Below, piece by piece: positions 9,320 to 19,530 of a stretch of 64,000 nt of DNA. The notes beneath the pieces were generated by a model. It worked only from the letters and a program-made list of their open reading frames with translations. It did no database searches and was not told the origin of the DNA. The first letter of the stretch is position 1. Each line of letters opens with the position of its first letter. This DNA comes from Amorphophallus konjac. Taxonomy: Eukaryota > Streptophyta > Magnoliopsida > Alismatales > Araceae. Where the stretch lies: assembly GCA_022559845.1 (NCBI GenBank), contig CM040129.1, positions 2,108,001 through 2,172,000 of the forward strand, in the 5' to 3' direction. Made by a program: the position numbers and the translations under genes.

Positions 9320-11796
9320 TCAAGTTCCGCCCTCTCTCTCTGCATTACTCGTCCCACTACTATCCGGGCAAAACACTCTCAAAGGTGCTACCCAACTACG
9401 AAAAGCGGTACTCCTGCCGCTCTGTACTCCTCTTCCTATTCCCACATCCCGGCGTTGATCCGCGGAAGCAGCAGAGAAGCTACCAACACGAAAGCCACGC
9501 TCTCGTGCTTTTCGGTAGCGCTCCTCACCATCTCTCAGCCACTGTTCAGCAAGACCAAGGCCGATTCGGAGTTCGAATAGTTGGGCCTCCATGGCCCTTC
9601 GCTCCTCCCTTTCAGCCAAACTGTTGGCTCTTTCTCTCTCTGCGTTTCTTTCCCTCTCTGCCCGTTCTCTCTCACGGTCTTCCCTCTCTAACTGGAGAGT
9701 GATCCTTAGTTCCATAGCATCCCTGGATGAGTCGTCATCAGGATGACGCCGCAGTTCCCTCTCCAGTTCTGCTATCCTAGCCTCCTTATGCGCAGCTTGG
9801 GCAAGCGCTTCTTCCGTCTTCTTTTCCTGCCGAGTGTACCATCTCAGATACGCGATAAGGCGTAAACAAAGAGAACTCAACGCTGAAACTTTTACCTGTA
9901 TACGGAGCATTCCTTCTGCCTCCGCAGCACGCTGCGTGGCGTGAGCAAGTTGCTCATGAAGCGAGTCAAGTTCTGAGGTGGGAATCCACAAGCTGGAAGA
10001 GGAACCACCTACTCCCATCGCTGGGGAGGCTGCGCCAATCTGGGCATGCTGCGACCATGTGAATTAGCAGCCAACATCTGGAATCTGGGGTTTTAACTAA
10101 GAACGTACTGTGCACCTACCAAGGCGCTCGTAGCTCCGCGGGCATCACCCAACTGTTGTTCCATCTCTGCCAAGCGAGTTCGTAAATTCGCTATCATGGC
10201 ATCCCGGACATCCTGCAGCCTTACAAGTCAGCATTTTCACCAGAAAAACCAAGAAAAGGAGAAAGAAGAGAAGAGAAAAAGGGGAAACCTACCTCCACAA
10301 GTCCCCGGGGTTGGAACCGTTCTGCGTACTTTGTCCTATATAGACGCAAGTAGTCCTCGCTGTCCCGCGCCTGCGATTCTACAATCGTGCCACCCCGTTG
10401 CCAGTCTTCGTACTGTTCAGGGAACCGCACGCGCCAGTCAATGCAGGTCGCCGGTCCTCGCGTCTTTCTCCCGACACGAGGTGGCGCAGCTGAATCCACC
10501 CATTCTTGAGCCAGTCCTAAAGTCCTCATAACTAATCGTAGCCGAAGCGGCTCGATTTCATTCAGGCAGTGCATCCATAGTTCCCATCCGAACCGGGCAC
10601 GACTTGCTAGAACCCACGCCTGGTTGGCATCGACCATGTCTGAGTAGGGTCTCCAGTTTACCATCGCTGCAGGGAACTCCTGTAGCTCCCGCCTTAACAC
10701 CATCAGTTGGTAGGTTAGGGGTGCCGCACTCATGATGGGCTCCCACCGCCTGGCTAGCGGCACCATCACGGGTCGCCAATGTCGAGCTCTCCCCATGGGA
10801 AGGTAATAATAGCTCCATAGCTGCTCGGCGCAGGTCATCAGCACCTTGTGAAAACAACAAAAAAAATACAAAACAAGCAAAACCAAAAATACCTGGATGA
10901 ATGGTGCGAAACCACTCACAGTCATCTCACGATCCGTTTCTTGGAAAAGGCCTGCAAACAAGTGTGCCAGCATGGCGGCTCCCCAGGCATAATACCCTAC
11001 TCTTTCAAGGTCTGACAGCAGCTCCAGGAAGCAACATTGGATACCATCCCCTTTCGAGCTCAGTACCAATCTCCCCAAAAGGAAGAGGAGAAATCTCCTC
11101 AAATCTATGTTACATCTTTCCCAGTTGCCGAAATCTGTGCAGTACATGGCACGACATCCTATTTCCATCCTTTTCATGAACTCTTCTGAGGATTCGTCGT
11201 CCCGCCGACGAGTGTCGGTGAGCCCTAATGCATCCATGAGGGACGCCCTAGCTACCGACCTGTTTTTCCGACCATCTAGGTCCAAACCCAGTAACTTCTG
11301 AGCACCTTCTCGGTAGTCCGCGTAAGTGACTCCGGTCACTGCCTCGCCCTCTACCTTCAGGCTTGTGATCCGGACCACATCCTCCAAGCTGGGCACCATG
11401 TGCCCCCATGGCATCAGGAATGCCCGGCTCACTGGGTCCCATCTCTCACACAAGACTTGGATCAGGACTAGGTCAAGCTGGATCGGCTCGATCCGAAGGA
11501 AGGTACCAAATCCCATCACGTCTAGCCTCGCCTTCTGAAAATCTGGGAGGCCCCTGTACGCTGCTACTACCAACTCCCATAAGATTTGTGATTTCATCAC
11601 AACCTACACATACAAGGAATGGGGGTGAGGTTTGGTTAGAAGAAAGGAAGAAAGAATGAGAAAAGGGCAAGAAAACTTGGCTTACGAGTTGTGATTGGGC
11701 CCTTTCGCTGAAGTGCCCTTCAAGGTCTGAAAGCCTTCTGGAACTACTACCACTGGACCTGCTTCTCTTCGAGGAATGGGAAGATTCGCCCTCCAT
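9320..11796 (-). CDS. gene A: antisense spliced PMD plus coiled-coil protein (697 aa)
   Basis: Six exons (minus strand): 11796-11686, 11603-10893, 10820-10293, 10212-10120, 10039-9896, 9826-9320. Introns are 69-82 bp, all GT-AG and all phase 0. The spliced frame is fully open, 697 residues, from ATG at 11794-11796. Exons 2-3 encode a plant mobile domain (aminotransferase-like; note RWDPVSRAFLMPWGHMVPSLED, a PMD signature). Exons 4-6 form a long Glu/Arg-rich coiled coil. PMD proteins of Arabidopsis (MAIN, MAIL1) act in gene expression and transposon silencing; this protein's role is unknown. It lies antisense within element 1, downstream of pol. A TATA-like site lies at 11890-11897. Exon lengths 93 and 144 match gene B exactly. 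Splice sites are read by eye. Confidence 0.82.
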
Positions 11797-12367
11797 CCAA
11801 CTCTCGGAATTTTGAACTCCTCTTCTCCCGTAAGAACTTGTGCTCCTCGAGTTAGCTCTCGATATACCTGGGAGGATAAAAGGGACAAGAATTTATAGAA
11901 ATGGAAGGAGTGCGGGCCAAGATTGCCTCCATCACCTGTCGATGATAGACCTCGCAATAAGACACCGGCCAAGCGGCCCCATGTGTCGCTTCACCGCTCG
12001 CACAGGGTGATTGACTGGACAAAGAATAGGACGAATAGCCCCTATGTTGTCTAGGGATACCCTATCATGTTTTGGAGGACGCCCGCAAAATTTGGCACGA
12101 CATCCGGGAAAAGGAACTAGGGCCGTCAGTATTGACTTCGACGGCAGATTCTCGTGGAAAATGGTCACAACAAGACGTGATTCTCCGCTCGAGGCGGAGT
12201 CTCGACAGATCCGTCACATGGGAACAGTGCAGAGGAGAAGAAGTGTAGGGAAGAAGGAACGCACAAGAGAACAAATAAACAGCAGAAAATCAAATCACTC
12301 CATAAGCTGTCATAAGCACTACAATCATAGAGAGGTGACGGGTCCGCTAGCCCGCCAATCCTCACCA
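11797..12367. other. promoter/spacer between antisense genes A and D
   Basis: No credible gene. On the minus strand this is the upstream region of gene A and the 3' flank of gene D. It contains a TATA-like site at 11890-11897 and an imperfect dyad at 11961-11987 (GACAC...GTGTC ends). A GCTCGAGGC-centred dyad at 12184-12202 and one half-copy of the element 1 palindrome core (GGACGCC, near 12073) are also present. Confidence 0.5.
11890..11897 (-). promoter_or_regulatory. TATA-like box for gene A
   Basis: The minus strand reads TTCTATAAATTCTTG, about 95 bases upstream of the gene A start codon, a normal distance for a plant TATA box with a short leader. Confidence 0.5.
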
Positions 12368-13652
12368 TCACTCATCTCTCCGGGCACTCTCCTCCTCTCC
12401 CCCGAGGTGAGGGTCCCTCAGAAGCCTCCAGGATCCCCGTGCAGTAGCACCTGCCTCGCCTCTGGGCGCCTGCTCCGCAGCAGTGACTCGCTGCTCCTCC
12501 CCTGGCGTGGCGAAGAAGCCACTGGCGGCAAAGCGACCGGACTGGCGGAGTCGCTCCCCGAACTCTCGCGCTCTCTCGTAGCGCGTCTCCATCCCTCCTA
12601 GCCTCTGCACGACGGCCTGAAGGCCCAGCTGGAGCTCCCTCACTTGGGCCTCCAAGGCCCTCCTCTCGGTCAGATCCCGCTGTCGCTCGGACCTTCTCTC
12701 GGCCTTCTCTCTCTCTACCTCTCTCCTCATCATCTGTAGAAGAACCCTTAACTCCAGGATGTCTGGAGAAGGTCTCTCCTCACCACGGTGCCGCAGCTCC
12801 GCTACAGTCGCCACCCAGGCGTCACGCTCCTCTTCCGCCCAGGTCGCACGGGCCACCGCACCGGCAAGTTGCTCCCGGAGGGAAGCAATCTCGAGAAAAG
12901 GGGCCGAGGAGCTAGAAGATCCGCCAGCCGCTCCCACCGTCGCTGTCTGCTGGGCACGCTGGAACAAAATAAACAACGGCCGTCAGTGAAACTCCAAAAT
13001 CTGAAGTTAAAAGGGCGGCACGTAACTTACCAGGAGCGACAGCTCATGTTGAGCGACGGCCAGTTGCCGCCTAGTCTCTGACAGCTGGGCGCGCGAGCCG
13101 CCGATGCCACGCGTGTCCCCAGCTTGGGGAAGCCCCGCGTAACTCTCTCTCTGCCGCCGCAGGAAGTCGGCACTGTCCTGCACCAGTACACCCCCTTGCT
13201 GTCCAGGGAGACGTACGGGCCAGTCCTCGAGCCTCGCCTTACCGCGACTCTCCTTCCTGACGCGGCTCGGCTCGTCCGCACTCGCCCACTCATCGGCCAG
13301 GCCCAGGGTCCTTGCCATGTCCTGCACCAAGAAAGGGGTCCCATATCAGTCAAAAGGAACGCGTCCCCTGTCTAGGACGCGTCCATCATTTAAGTGCAAC
13401 ACTCTCCGAACCCTTTCCTCCTCGCCCGGCTCGCTTCAAAACCCAAAATGAATTAAAAGAGGAAGAGATCGGAGGACCTACCGGACCGTGTTCACCTCCT
13501 CCCACGCCATCGGGCCCCTCGGGTCCCTCGGGGGCCCGAAGCGGCCCTTCCTCCTCCATGGACGCCGTTCCGTGATCGGGCGCGTCCCTCCTTGGGCGAG
13601 GATTTCCTCGTCCCTCTCCACCTTCACCACGGTCGGGCCCACCGAACTCCAT
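12368..13652 (-). CDS. gene D: second antisense gene of element 1, PMD core deleted (350 aa)
   Basis: Three exons (minus strand): 13652-13482, 13321-13031, 12958-12368; GT-AG introns of 160 and 72 bp, phase 0. The spliced frame is open for 350 residues. Exon 1 is Gly/Glu/Pro-rich. Exon 2 starts abruptly inside the PMD C-terminal region (RTLGLADEWA, compare RTLGLAQEWV in gene A) and runs on without the intron that separates the corresponding exons of A. Exon 3 is one long Glu/Arg coiled coil in which another A-type intron is missing. So D is a homologue of A that lost the PMD core and at least two introns. It may act as a dimerising partner of A, since the coiled coil survives; inference only. 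Alternatively it is a decaying copy. Confidence 0.72.
13357..13386. repeat. element 1 palindrome copy in intron 1 of gene D
   Basis: Arms ACGCGTCC and GGACGCGT around an 8-base centre. It has the same GCGTCC/GGACGC core as the seven LTR copies at 15251-15884, here inside the first intron of antisense gene D. Confidence 0.6.
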
Positions 13653-13776
13653 CGATCAAAAGAGGAGGAAGACGAAAAAGGGGCAAGCGAGTTTCGGCGG
13701 AAGGCGGGCTCGTTTGCGGGTAAGGCACGGGAGAAGAAAGGCCACCCGACGCTTTAAATTTGAATTCAAGGACTAA

Positions 13777-13803
13777 GACGCGTCCTCGCGCCTGGACGCC
13801 CCC
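13777..13803. promoter_or_regulatory. element 1 palindrome copy upstream of gene D
   Basis: Core GCGTCC-TCGCGCCT-GGACGC. It sits about 17 bases upstream (minus strand) of an ATTTAAAG TATA-like site at 13752-13759 and about 125 bases upstream of the gene D start. The same core precedes the TATA box of the LTR. Confidence 0.55.
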
Positions 13804-14131
13804 AAAAGGAGGAGAAAGCAAACAGAATCCCCCCCGTGCAAAGCGTAGTTCCCTACTGTTTAGGGCAAGGTCTCGTGAAGCGTGTCTCGAAACAACTTGG
13901 TGTAAGAGAAGAAGTGTAGGAAGGGAAGATCGCTACAGGACAAAACGTGTCACATCAGTTGTCATTGTCAAGATTTTTGTCTAGATCTCCTTTGAACTGT
14001 GGTGCGATTCTGCTACCTTTTGATGTTGCTAACCTTTGCTGGCCTGTGCAGGTTTTACTAACGGACGTCTTTGTCCTATCTCATGTACCACCTTTCATTG
14101 GTTGGTCCCACCATGTCATGCATCATAGTAT

Positions 14132-14290
14132 ATGATACCTACGCTACTAGAACATGTCAAGGACCTTGCGGCCCGAACGAATCTGGGATTGGAGTTCCCC
14201 TTCAACAAAAACGGTGATGATCCCGGAAGAGTTTGGGTTGTACGGATAGGCCGTCAATTTGTGATAGAATGGGGACGACGGTTCCATTAA
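14132..14290 (+). CDS. small conserved sense ORF, element 1 (52 aa)
   Basis: ATG at 14132, stop at 14288-14290. The product contains FPFNKNGDDPGRVWVVRIGR. Element 2 has FPFNKNDDDPG in the same place (within 34911-35171), although the two elements are otherwise strongly diverged. It may be a small protein or the last exon of a spliced sense transcript; a conserved CTGTGCAGG acceptor-like sequence lies about 85 bases upstream. The family is not recognised. It could also be a non-coding conserved block that happens to be open. Confidence 0.35.
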   Translation: MIPTLLEHVKDLAARTNLGLEFPFNKNGDDPGRVWVVRIGRQFVIEWGRRFH

Positions 14291-14979
14291 GTGAGTTGGT
14301 ACGCGGATAAACGGGCCCCAGCCCAGTATCAGCTCACCGGGTCGGTATCCTGACCCGTTCTTCACAAGTTGACAATATTATCCTTGGCTATTTTCTATTT
14401 TAGTTTGTTTTGAATTTTTCTTTAAACCCAGCATGCATTCATATAGGACTTTGATTTATTGCGGAAGATCATTCAAGCGATTCGATTGTGAAAGCCGTTG
14501 TGTTTCAATTCCTACAAATATAAGATATTCCACTCTGAATGAAATACTGAGTTTCTTTGAGACAGCCCTACGCTGCTCTTCCAAAGGAGACCCTTGTTTG
14601 GACAGACCCTCAGATATTCCTTTACCTTTTTGACCCACCTTGGCCGCAGCACTTCCACATTGGCTGGTAACCGCTCCCCAAAGGTGAAACCTCCGGTTTA
14701 TGACCCAGGTACTTCCACACCGAGAAGTTGGTCTTCTTTTGTTTCGTGCCTGAGTACACATCTCACCCTCCCTTATTTGATCTCCGTCCAAGCAATCGTC
14801 AATATTTGAAAGACCTCCTTCAAGGTCGCCTCATTGAAACTTCAGGAAAGATTCCAAACAGTAACGTCACAAGCGTGTCTCATCACACCTTGGCCTCAAC
14901 TTATCAGTCCGCTCCCACTTCATTTCAGTCCACTCCGATACCATTCCACTACGTGTCGCTCCCTTGCAAAGCAGACGCC

Positions 14980-14992
14980 AAGGCGGGGCAGC
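14980..14992 (+). other. polypurine tract of element 1
   Basis: AAGGCGGGGCAGC lies directly before the TGTAGACA start of the 3' LTR. Element 2 has AAGGAGGGGCATT before TGTTGACA at the matching place. It primes plus-strand DNA synthesis. Confidence 0.75.
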
Positions 14993-15250
14993 TGTAGACA
15001 CGCCATTCTTGACGTCTCATAGAAAGTCTCATATTACTATACGACGCCCCGCGATGGCCTACGCATTTCGAATCGCTCGAGTGCTTCCTTTTCCTGAGTC
15101 TTCTTCCGCCTTTTTCGGCATCCGGAATCATCTCGTCATGGCATTCGGACGGCATCAACACCAGTCAGACGCATCAAGAGGTTCCGGGACCAAGAAGGGT
15201 GTCTGCCGAGCGCCCGCCGACGCCTGATTTAAAGACCCGGGTGGGTCTTA

Positions 15251-15884
15251 ATGGGGGCGTCCAGGCCCCTGGACGCCCCCATCTTTTTAATTTATTTTAA
15301 TTTTTTCTCAGGGCACTAAAAATAAATAAAATATATATATATTAATGGAGGCGTCCAGGCCCCTGGACGCCTCCATAAAAACAAAAATAAAAAATAAGTG
15401 TAAAATGCCAGTTGGCATAAAAAACAAAAAAAATAAATAAAATTATATATATATTAATGGAGGCGTCCAGGTCCCTGGACGCCTCCATAAAAATAAATAA
15501 AAAAATAAAAATGCCAGCCTTGGCATAAAAAACAAAAGAAAAATACAAAATAATAAACTTTTGGAGGCGTCCAGGCCCCTGGACGCCTCCATCAACTCAC
15601 TCACGGGCGCCGCCCACCGAACGACGGTTTGTCGTGTGTGAAAAAAGCCAAATTTAGAGACGTCCAGCTGACTGGACGCGCCCATTTCTGAATCACGAGG
15701 CGCCGCTCACAAAACCACGCGTTGTGCCAAACCGCGTGCGGCCGTCGTCGGTTTTCGGTGGACCTGTTAGAGGCGTCCGGGACCCTGGACGCCCCCACAA
15801 AAGTATTCCAAAAAAAATCAATAAAAATAGAATAAAATATTATTTCGGCCCTGATGGAGGTGTCCAGGGTCCTGGACGCCTCCA
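15251..15884. repeat. array of seven 28-32-bp palindromes in U3 of element 1
   Basis: Copies at 15251-15282, 15345-15376, 15457-15488, 15561-15592, 15656-15684, 15769-15797 and 15854-15884. Copies 1-4 are near-perfect dyads with 14-15-base arms (ATGGAGGCGTCCAGG and complement) around a two-base centre; copies 5-7 are less perfect. They lie 85-114 bases apart in an A/T-rich background. The last ends 13 bases before the TATA box. The same core recurs near gene D. Confidence 0.9.
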
Positions 15885-15897
15885 CCTTCCGGAACTC

Positions 15898-15905
15898 TAT
15901 AAATA
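15898..15905 (+). promoter_or_regulatory. TATA box of element 1 LTR
   Basis: TATAAATA in the context CTCTATAAATAGAGGC, a textbook plant core promoter. It marks the U3/R boundary some 30 bases downstream and directs the sense genomic RNA. Confidence 0.8.
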
Positions 15906-16532
15906 GAGGCCCACCCCCTCAGTTCTAGGGGAGCTAAGCAGTGATCCGATAGGCTGCCGGAGCCCAGAGGCTACGGAGTCATTTTTCTAACCCGTGGGTT
16001 CTTTTGTAGGTGGAGGTTCTGCCGGCTTCTCGGGTGCTCACGCTCGCGAGAGGAAGGTCGTCTTCATCCACCGCGCTTCCACGTCGTCCCTACGCTGCCG
16101 GAGCTCCGCCGGATTTCACCCTCGGCTCATCCAATAAGCCTTTTCTTCCCCTTTTTCTCCATAGTCCTTTACATTCATCATATTGCATCATCTATCCCCC
16201 TTCACAAGGGGGCCTCTTCTCTTATACTTCTTACATCCATCATCTCATTTTCCTCCTACTCGAGTCCGAGAGGGGTTTAAAAGATAACACCAACCAGGTG
16301 TGTGTCTTGCCATCATTTCGTTATTTTTATCGCAAGGATTCGAATACTACACCTCCATCTTTCTAATCCACTTGTCATTTATTTGTCGTTGTCTTGCAAG
16401 GGTACCCGAGGAAAGCCCTCTCCGTCGGCCGGCCGGAAGGAGAGGAAGAAGCAACCCGCCATCTCCCGCTCTTGAGGTAGGCGCGATCACCTTCTTATTT
16501 TGGGGTCTTTTGGCCCCTGGCGATCACATCTT

Positions 16533-17012
16533 ATCATCGAGGCCGCGGCGAGTCACTTCCCCAATGACCGTTTAAATTTCTGTTTCCTATATCCTCTTTA
16601 TATTTTGTTATATATTCTGCTTATATCATCGAGGCCGCGGCAAGTCACTTCCCCAATGGCCGTTTAATTTTCTATTCCTATAATCTCTTTATGCTTTGTT
16701 ATATTCTGCTTATATCATCGAGGCCGCGGCGAGTCACATCCCCAATGGCCGTTTAAATTTCCGTTCTTATATTCTCTTTATATTCTGTTATATTCTGCTC
16801 ATATCATCGAGGACGCGGCGAGTCACTTCCCCAATGGCCGTTTAAATTTCTGTTCTCATATTTTCTCTATATTCTGTTATATTCTGTTCATATTCTCGAG
16901 GCCGCGGCGAGTAACTTCCCCAATGGCCGTTTCAATTCTTGTTATTTAATTTTTGCATCATTCCCGTCCCCCCGAGGTCGCGGCGAGTCACTTCCCGCTA
17001 TGGCCGTTTAAT
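16533..17012. repeat. 89-bp tandem repeat in element 1 LTR, about six copies
   Basis: The unit begins ATCGAGGCCGCGGCGAGTC and continues with CCCCAATGGCCGTTTAAA and a T-rich stretch. Unit starts fall near 16538, 16630, 16719, 16808, 16897 and 16973, so the period is 89-92 bases except the last. It lies downstream of the TATA box, in R/U5. Confidence 0.88.
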
Positions 17013-17199
17013 CCCCATATTTTGCTATATCATACTTGTCCCGCTCGCCCCGCCGGAGCAATCTCCCGTGGTGGCCCCTTCTCTCTTCCATCTCATCTCT
17101 GTATTGCAGCAAACAAACACCCAACAAAAAGAGGAGCCCGCGCGCTCTCCGCTTCTTCCTCTTCCCCGCTCTACTCCGAACCGCGTGACGTCGCTCACA

Positions 17200-17960
17200 G
17201 GTGCCACTTATCAGAGGGCAATGATGGCTATCTTCCACGACATGATGCATGTCTATTTAGAGGCTTACGTGGATGATATTTTGGTAAAGTCGAGGTCTCA
17301 AGAGGAACACCCCGCCATTCTAGCTAAAGTGTTGCAAAGGGCTAGAGAGTATAAATTGAGGATGAATCCAAAGAAATGCGCGTTTAGAGTTGCATCAGGG
17401 AAGTTACTCGGGTTTATAGTTAGTAAACGGGGGATTCAGATCGATCCGAATAAGGCAAAGGCCGTTATGGAAATGTCGCCGCCTAAGAACATCACTGAAC
17501 TCCGAGGTTTGATTGGGCGTTTACAATTCATTAGGAGATTTATATCTCAACACTCGTAGAGATGCCGCCCATTCTATGAATTGTTAAAGGCGGGAGCAAA
17601 GTTCGAATGGAACGAACAATGCCAAAAGGCCTATGAGGAGCTTAAGGTTTATCTTTCTAATCCCCCGGTTCTACAACCACCTGTCCCTGGGAAACCCCAG
17701 ATCCTATACATTTCTGTGATTGAGGACTCCCTAGGAGCTGTCTTAGCTCAGGTAGATGATGAAGGAAGGGAAAGGGTAGCATACTACCTTTTGAGGTTGT
17801 TTAATCCTGCTGAATCCAAGTATACTGCCATGGAGAAGACCTGTGCAGCGCTAGCGTGGGTAGCTCAGAAGCTCAAACACTATTTCCTTGCCCACGAGGT
17901 TAGGCTGATCTCTAGAATGAATCCCCTTCCATTATCTTTTAGAAAAACATGTCCTTTCTA
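17200..17960 (+). pseudogene. RT palm/thumb and first RNase H of element 2
   Basis: Opens with GATYQRAMMAIF, has YVDD at 17266-17277 and the LLGFIVS and IGRLQFIRRF motifs. A TAG at 17558-17560 interrupts a position where element 1 has Gln. The first RNase H is degenerate (YISVIEDSLGAVLAQ). The frame is lost near 17925. Confidence 0.85.
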
Positions 17961-19530
17961 GCTGGTTAGCTCGCTGTCAGAGCTTTCTCTCCCAATTCAA
18001 CATCACCTTCATCGTCCAGAAAGTGATCAAGGGATACGCCATTGCTGAGCACCTCGCTCATTCTCCCATCCCTCGCACCGATTCAATCCAGGATGAATTT
18101 CTCGATGAACACTTGGCAGTAATCGCTCATCTTCCTTTTTGGTCTCTCCATTTTGATGGTGCTCTCAATTCCCAGGGTAGTGGAATCGGCGTCGTTCTCC
18201 TCACTCCGGAACGAGTGACCATTCCTATTGCTTATCAACTCTCATTTCCTGCCACGAATAATATAGCCGAGTATGAGGCTCTCCTTGCCGGTCTGAAGCA
18301 CGCTTACCTCTTGGGCGCGCGATACCTTAACATCATAGGAGACTCTCAATTGGTGCTGCGTCAAGTGCTGTCAACTTACCGCACCCGTGACCCTAAGCTT
18401 AAGCCCTATCAAGATCTGGTCACGCTCTTGGCTAGGCAATTCCGGAAGCTTTTCTATATTCACACTCCTCGTTCTCAGAACATTTTGGCTAATGCCTTTG
18501 CATCACTGGCTTCTTCTCTTTCATTTCCCCTCAGTCGTGCCACTGATACCATTGTGGTCCAGCGATTAGACGCTCCCTCTCTTCAGGATCCCTGGTTCGA
18601 CAACCTTAGGAAATCTGTAGAAAGGAAGGTAGAAAGGGAAGAAGTGAAAGAAGTTTCATAGCTTGAGGAGATCATAGAAGAAGAAGAGTTGCCGTGGTAT
18701 TATGAGATTGAGCAGTATTGTAGGGATGGTTCCTTTCCGGAGACGGCAAAGCAGCGAAAGGCCATTAGAAGAGTCACCGCAAGATACACGATTGTTGCTG
18801 GAGAATTGTATAGGCGAGCTCTCAATGGAGTTCTAATGAGGTGTCTAGATGACGATGAGGCTTGGAAGGTTGTGGAAGCAGCTCACTCCAGTGAGTGTGG
18901 AGGGCACGTAAATGGGCAGGCGTTGGCGAAGAAGATTCTTAGGTAGGGCTATTACTGGCCAACCCTAGAAGAAGATTGTTCCACTTATATCTGTAGGTGT
19001 CTTCAATGCCAGCTCCATGCTGACAAGATCCATGCTCCTGCTTCTTCTCTTCATCCCCTTTCTGCTCCTTGGCCATTTTCCATGTGGGCCTTTGATATCA
19101 TCGGACCTCTCGGTGACCCGAATTTCACAGTCAAGCAGAAATCCTTCATCCTGATGGCTACGGAGTACTTCACCAAGTGGGCAGAAGCTGAAGCCTATGC
19201 AGAAATCAAAGCCACCACAGTATGCCGCTTCATCCTGAAGAATATCATCTCGCGGTTTGGAGTGCCAAGTGATATCGTCACCGACAACGGGTCTCAATTC
19301 GTTTCTCAAGAACTCCGGGACCTCTGTAAGAAGTTAAATATATCATTGCATCATTCATCACCATACTACCCCCAAGGTAATGGCCAAGCTGAGGCCACGA
19401 ACAAAACCCTCCTTAAAATCATCAAGAAAATATGCGAGTCACACAAATTTGCTGATTGGGCCGATAAACTGGTAGAAGCTCTATGGGCTTATCGCACCTC
19501 CGTCCGTACTCCCACGGGGCAAACTCCCTT
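17923..19530 (+). pseudogene. archaeal-type RNase H and integrase (N-terminal and core) of element 2
   Basis: Continues one frame over from about 17935. The second RNase H has HFDGALNSQGSG, IAEYEALLAGL, GDSQLVLRQV and a degenerate last Asp (NAFASLAS instead of DAL). TAG codons at 18659-18661 and 18944-18946 interrupt the tether and the HHCC finger. Integrase has AFDIIGPLGD, VTDNGSQF and GQAEATNK. The sequence stops at 19530, where element 4 is inserted, and resumes at 27009. Confidence 0.85.
19526..19530. other. target-site duplication, left copy (CCCTT)
   Basis: CCCTT directly before TGATG of the left LTR, repeated at 27004-27008 after CATCA of the right LTR. Removing the insert restores the element 2 integrase codons around an ACTCCCTTTGCTC reading. 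Confidence 0.9.

Larger units (their letters stand above)
13653..14992. other. region between gene D and the polypurine tract, element 1
   Basis: Mostly non-coding. From about 14040 to 14430 it aligns with 34980-35370 of element 2 (shared CTGTGCAGGT, TTCAACAAAAA-TGATGATCC, GGATAGGCCGT and CCCAGCATGCAT). It includes a small conserved sense ORF described separately. The remainder to the polypurine tract shows nothing recognisable. Confidence 0.55.
1..17199 (+). mobile_element. Element 1: Tat-lineage Ty3/gypsy LTR retrotransposon, 5' end outside window
   Basis: Contains, in order, gag, CX2HX4HX4C knuckle, aspartic protease, RT, two RNase H domains, integrase, a convergent spacer, two minus-strand spliced genes (A and D), a polypurine tract and a 3' LTR. 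The second RNase H and the lack of a chromodomain are the established marks of the Tat lineage. The 5' LTR, primer site and start of gag are left of the window. The 3' LTR ends in CA at 17199 and the next bases are in-frame RT codons of another element, so this is best read as an insertion into element 2, with expected target duplication GGTGC. The polyprotein is frameshifted, but both antisense genes are open. Confidence 0.88.
14993..17199 (+). repeat. 3' LTR of element 1 (2,207 bp)
   Basis: Starts TGTAGACACGCC after the polypurine tract and ends CTCACA at 17199. It contains seven 32-bp palindromes, a TATA box (15898-15905) and, downstream, an 89-bp tandem array. No partner LTR is inside the window. 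The right end is inferred from the CA terminus coinciding with resumption of element 2 pol codons. Confidence 0.78.

Noticed and set aside
10845..10892. A 48-bp intron 2 in gene A using the CACAAG acceptor
   Set aside because: It is too short for a plant intron. The next acceptor (GAGCAG at 10821) gives 72 bp and aligns the protein with gene B (LWSYYY against VWAYVH).
17558..18946. Three TAG codons in element 2 pol as programmed stop-codon readthrough
   Set aside because: Pol also has frameshifts, at least two TAGs replace Gln of element 1, and a single readthrough site would be expected at the gag/pol boundary, not three within RT, RNase H and integrase.
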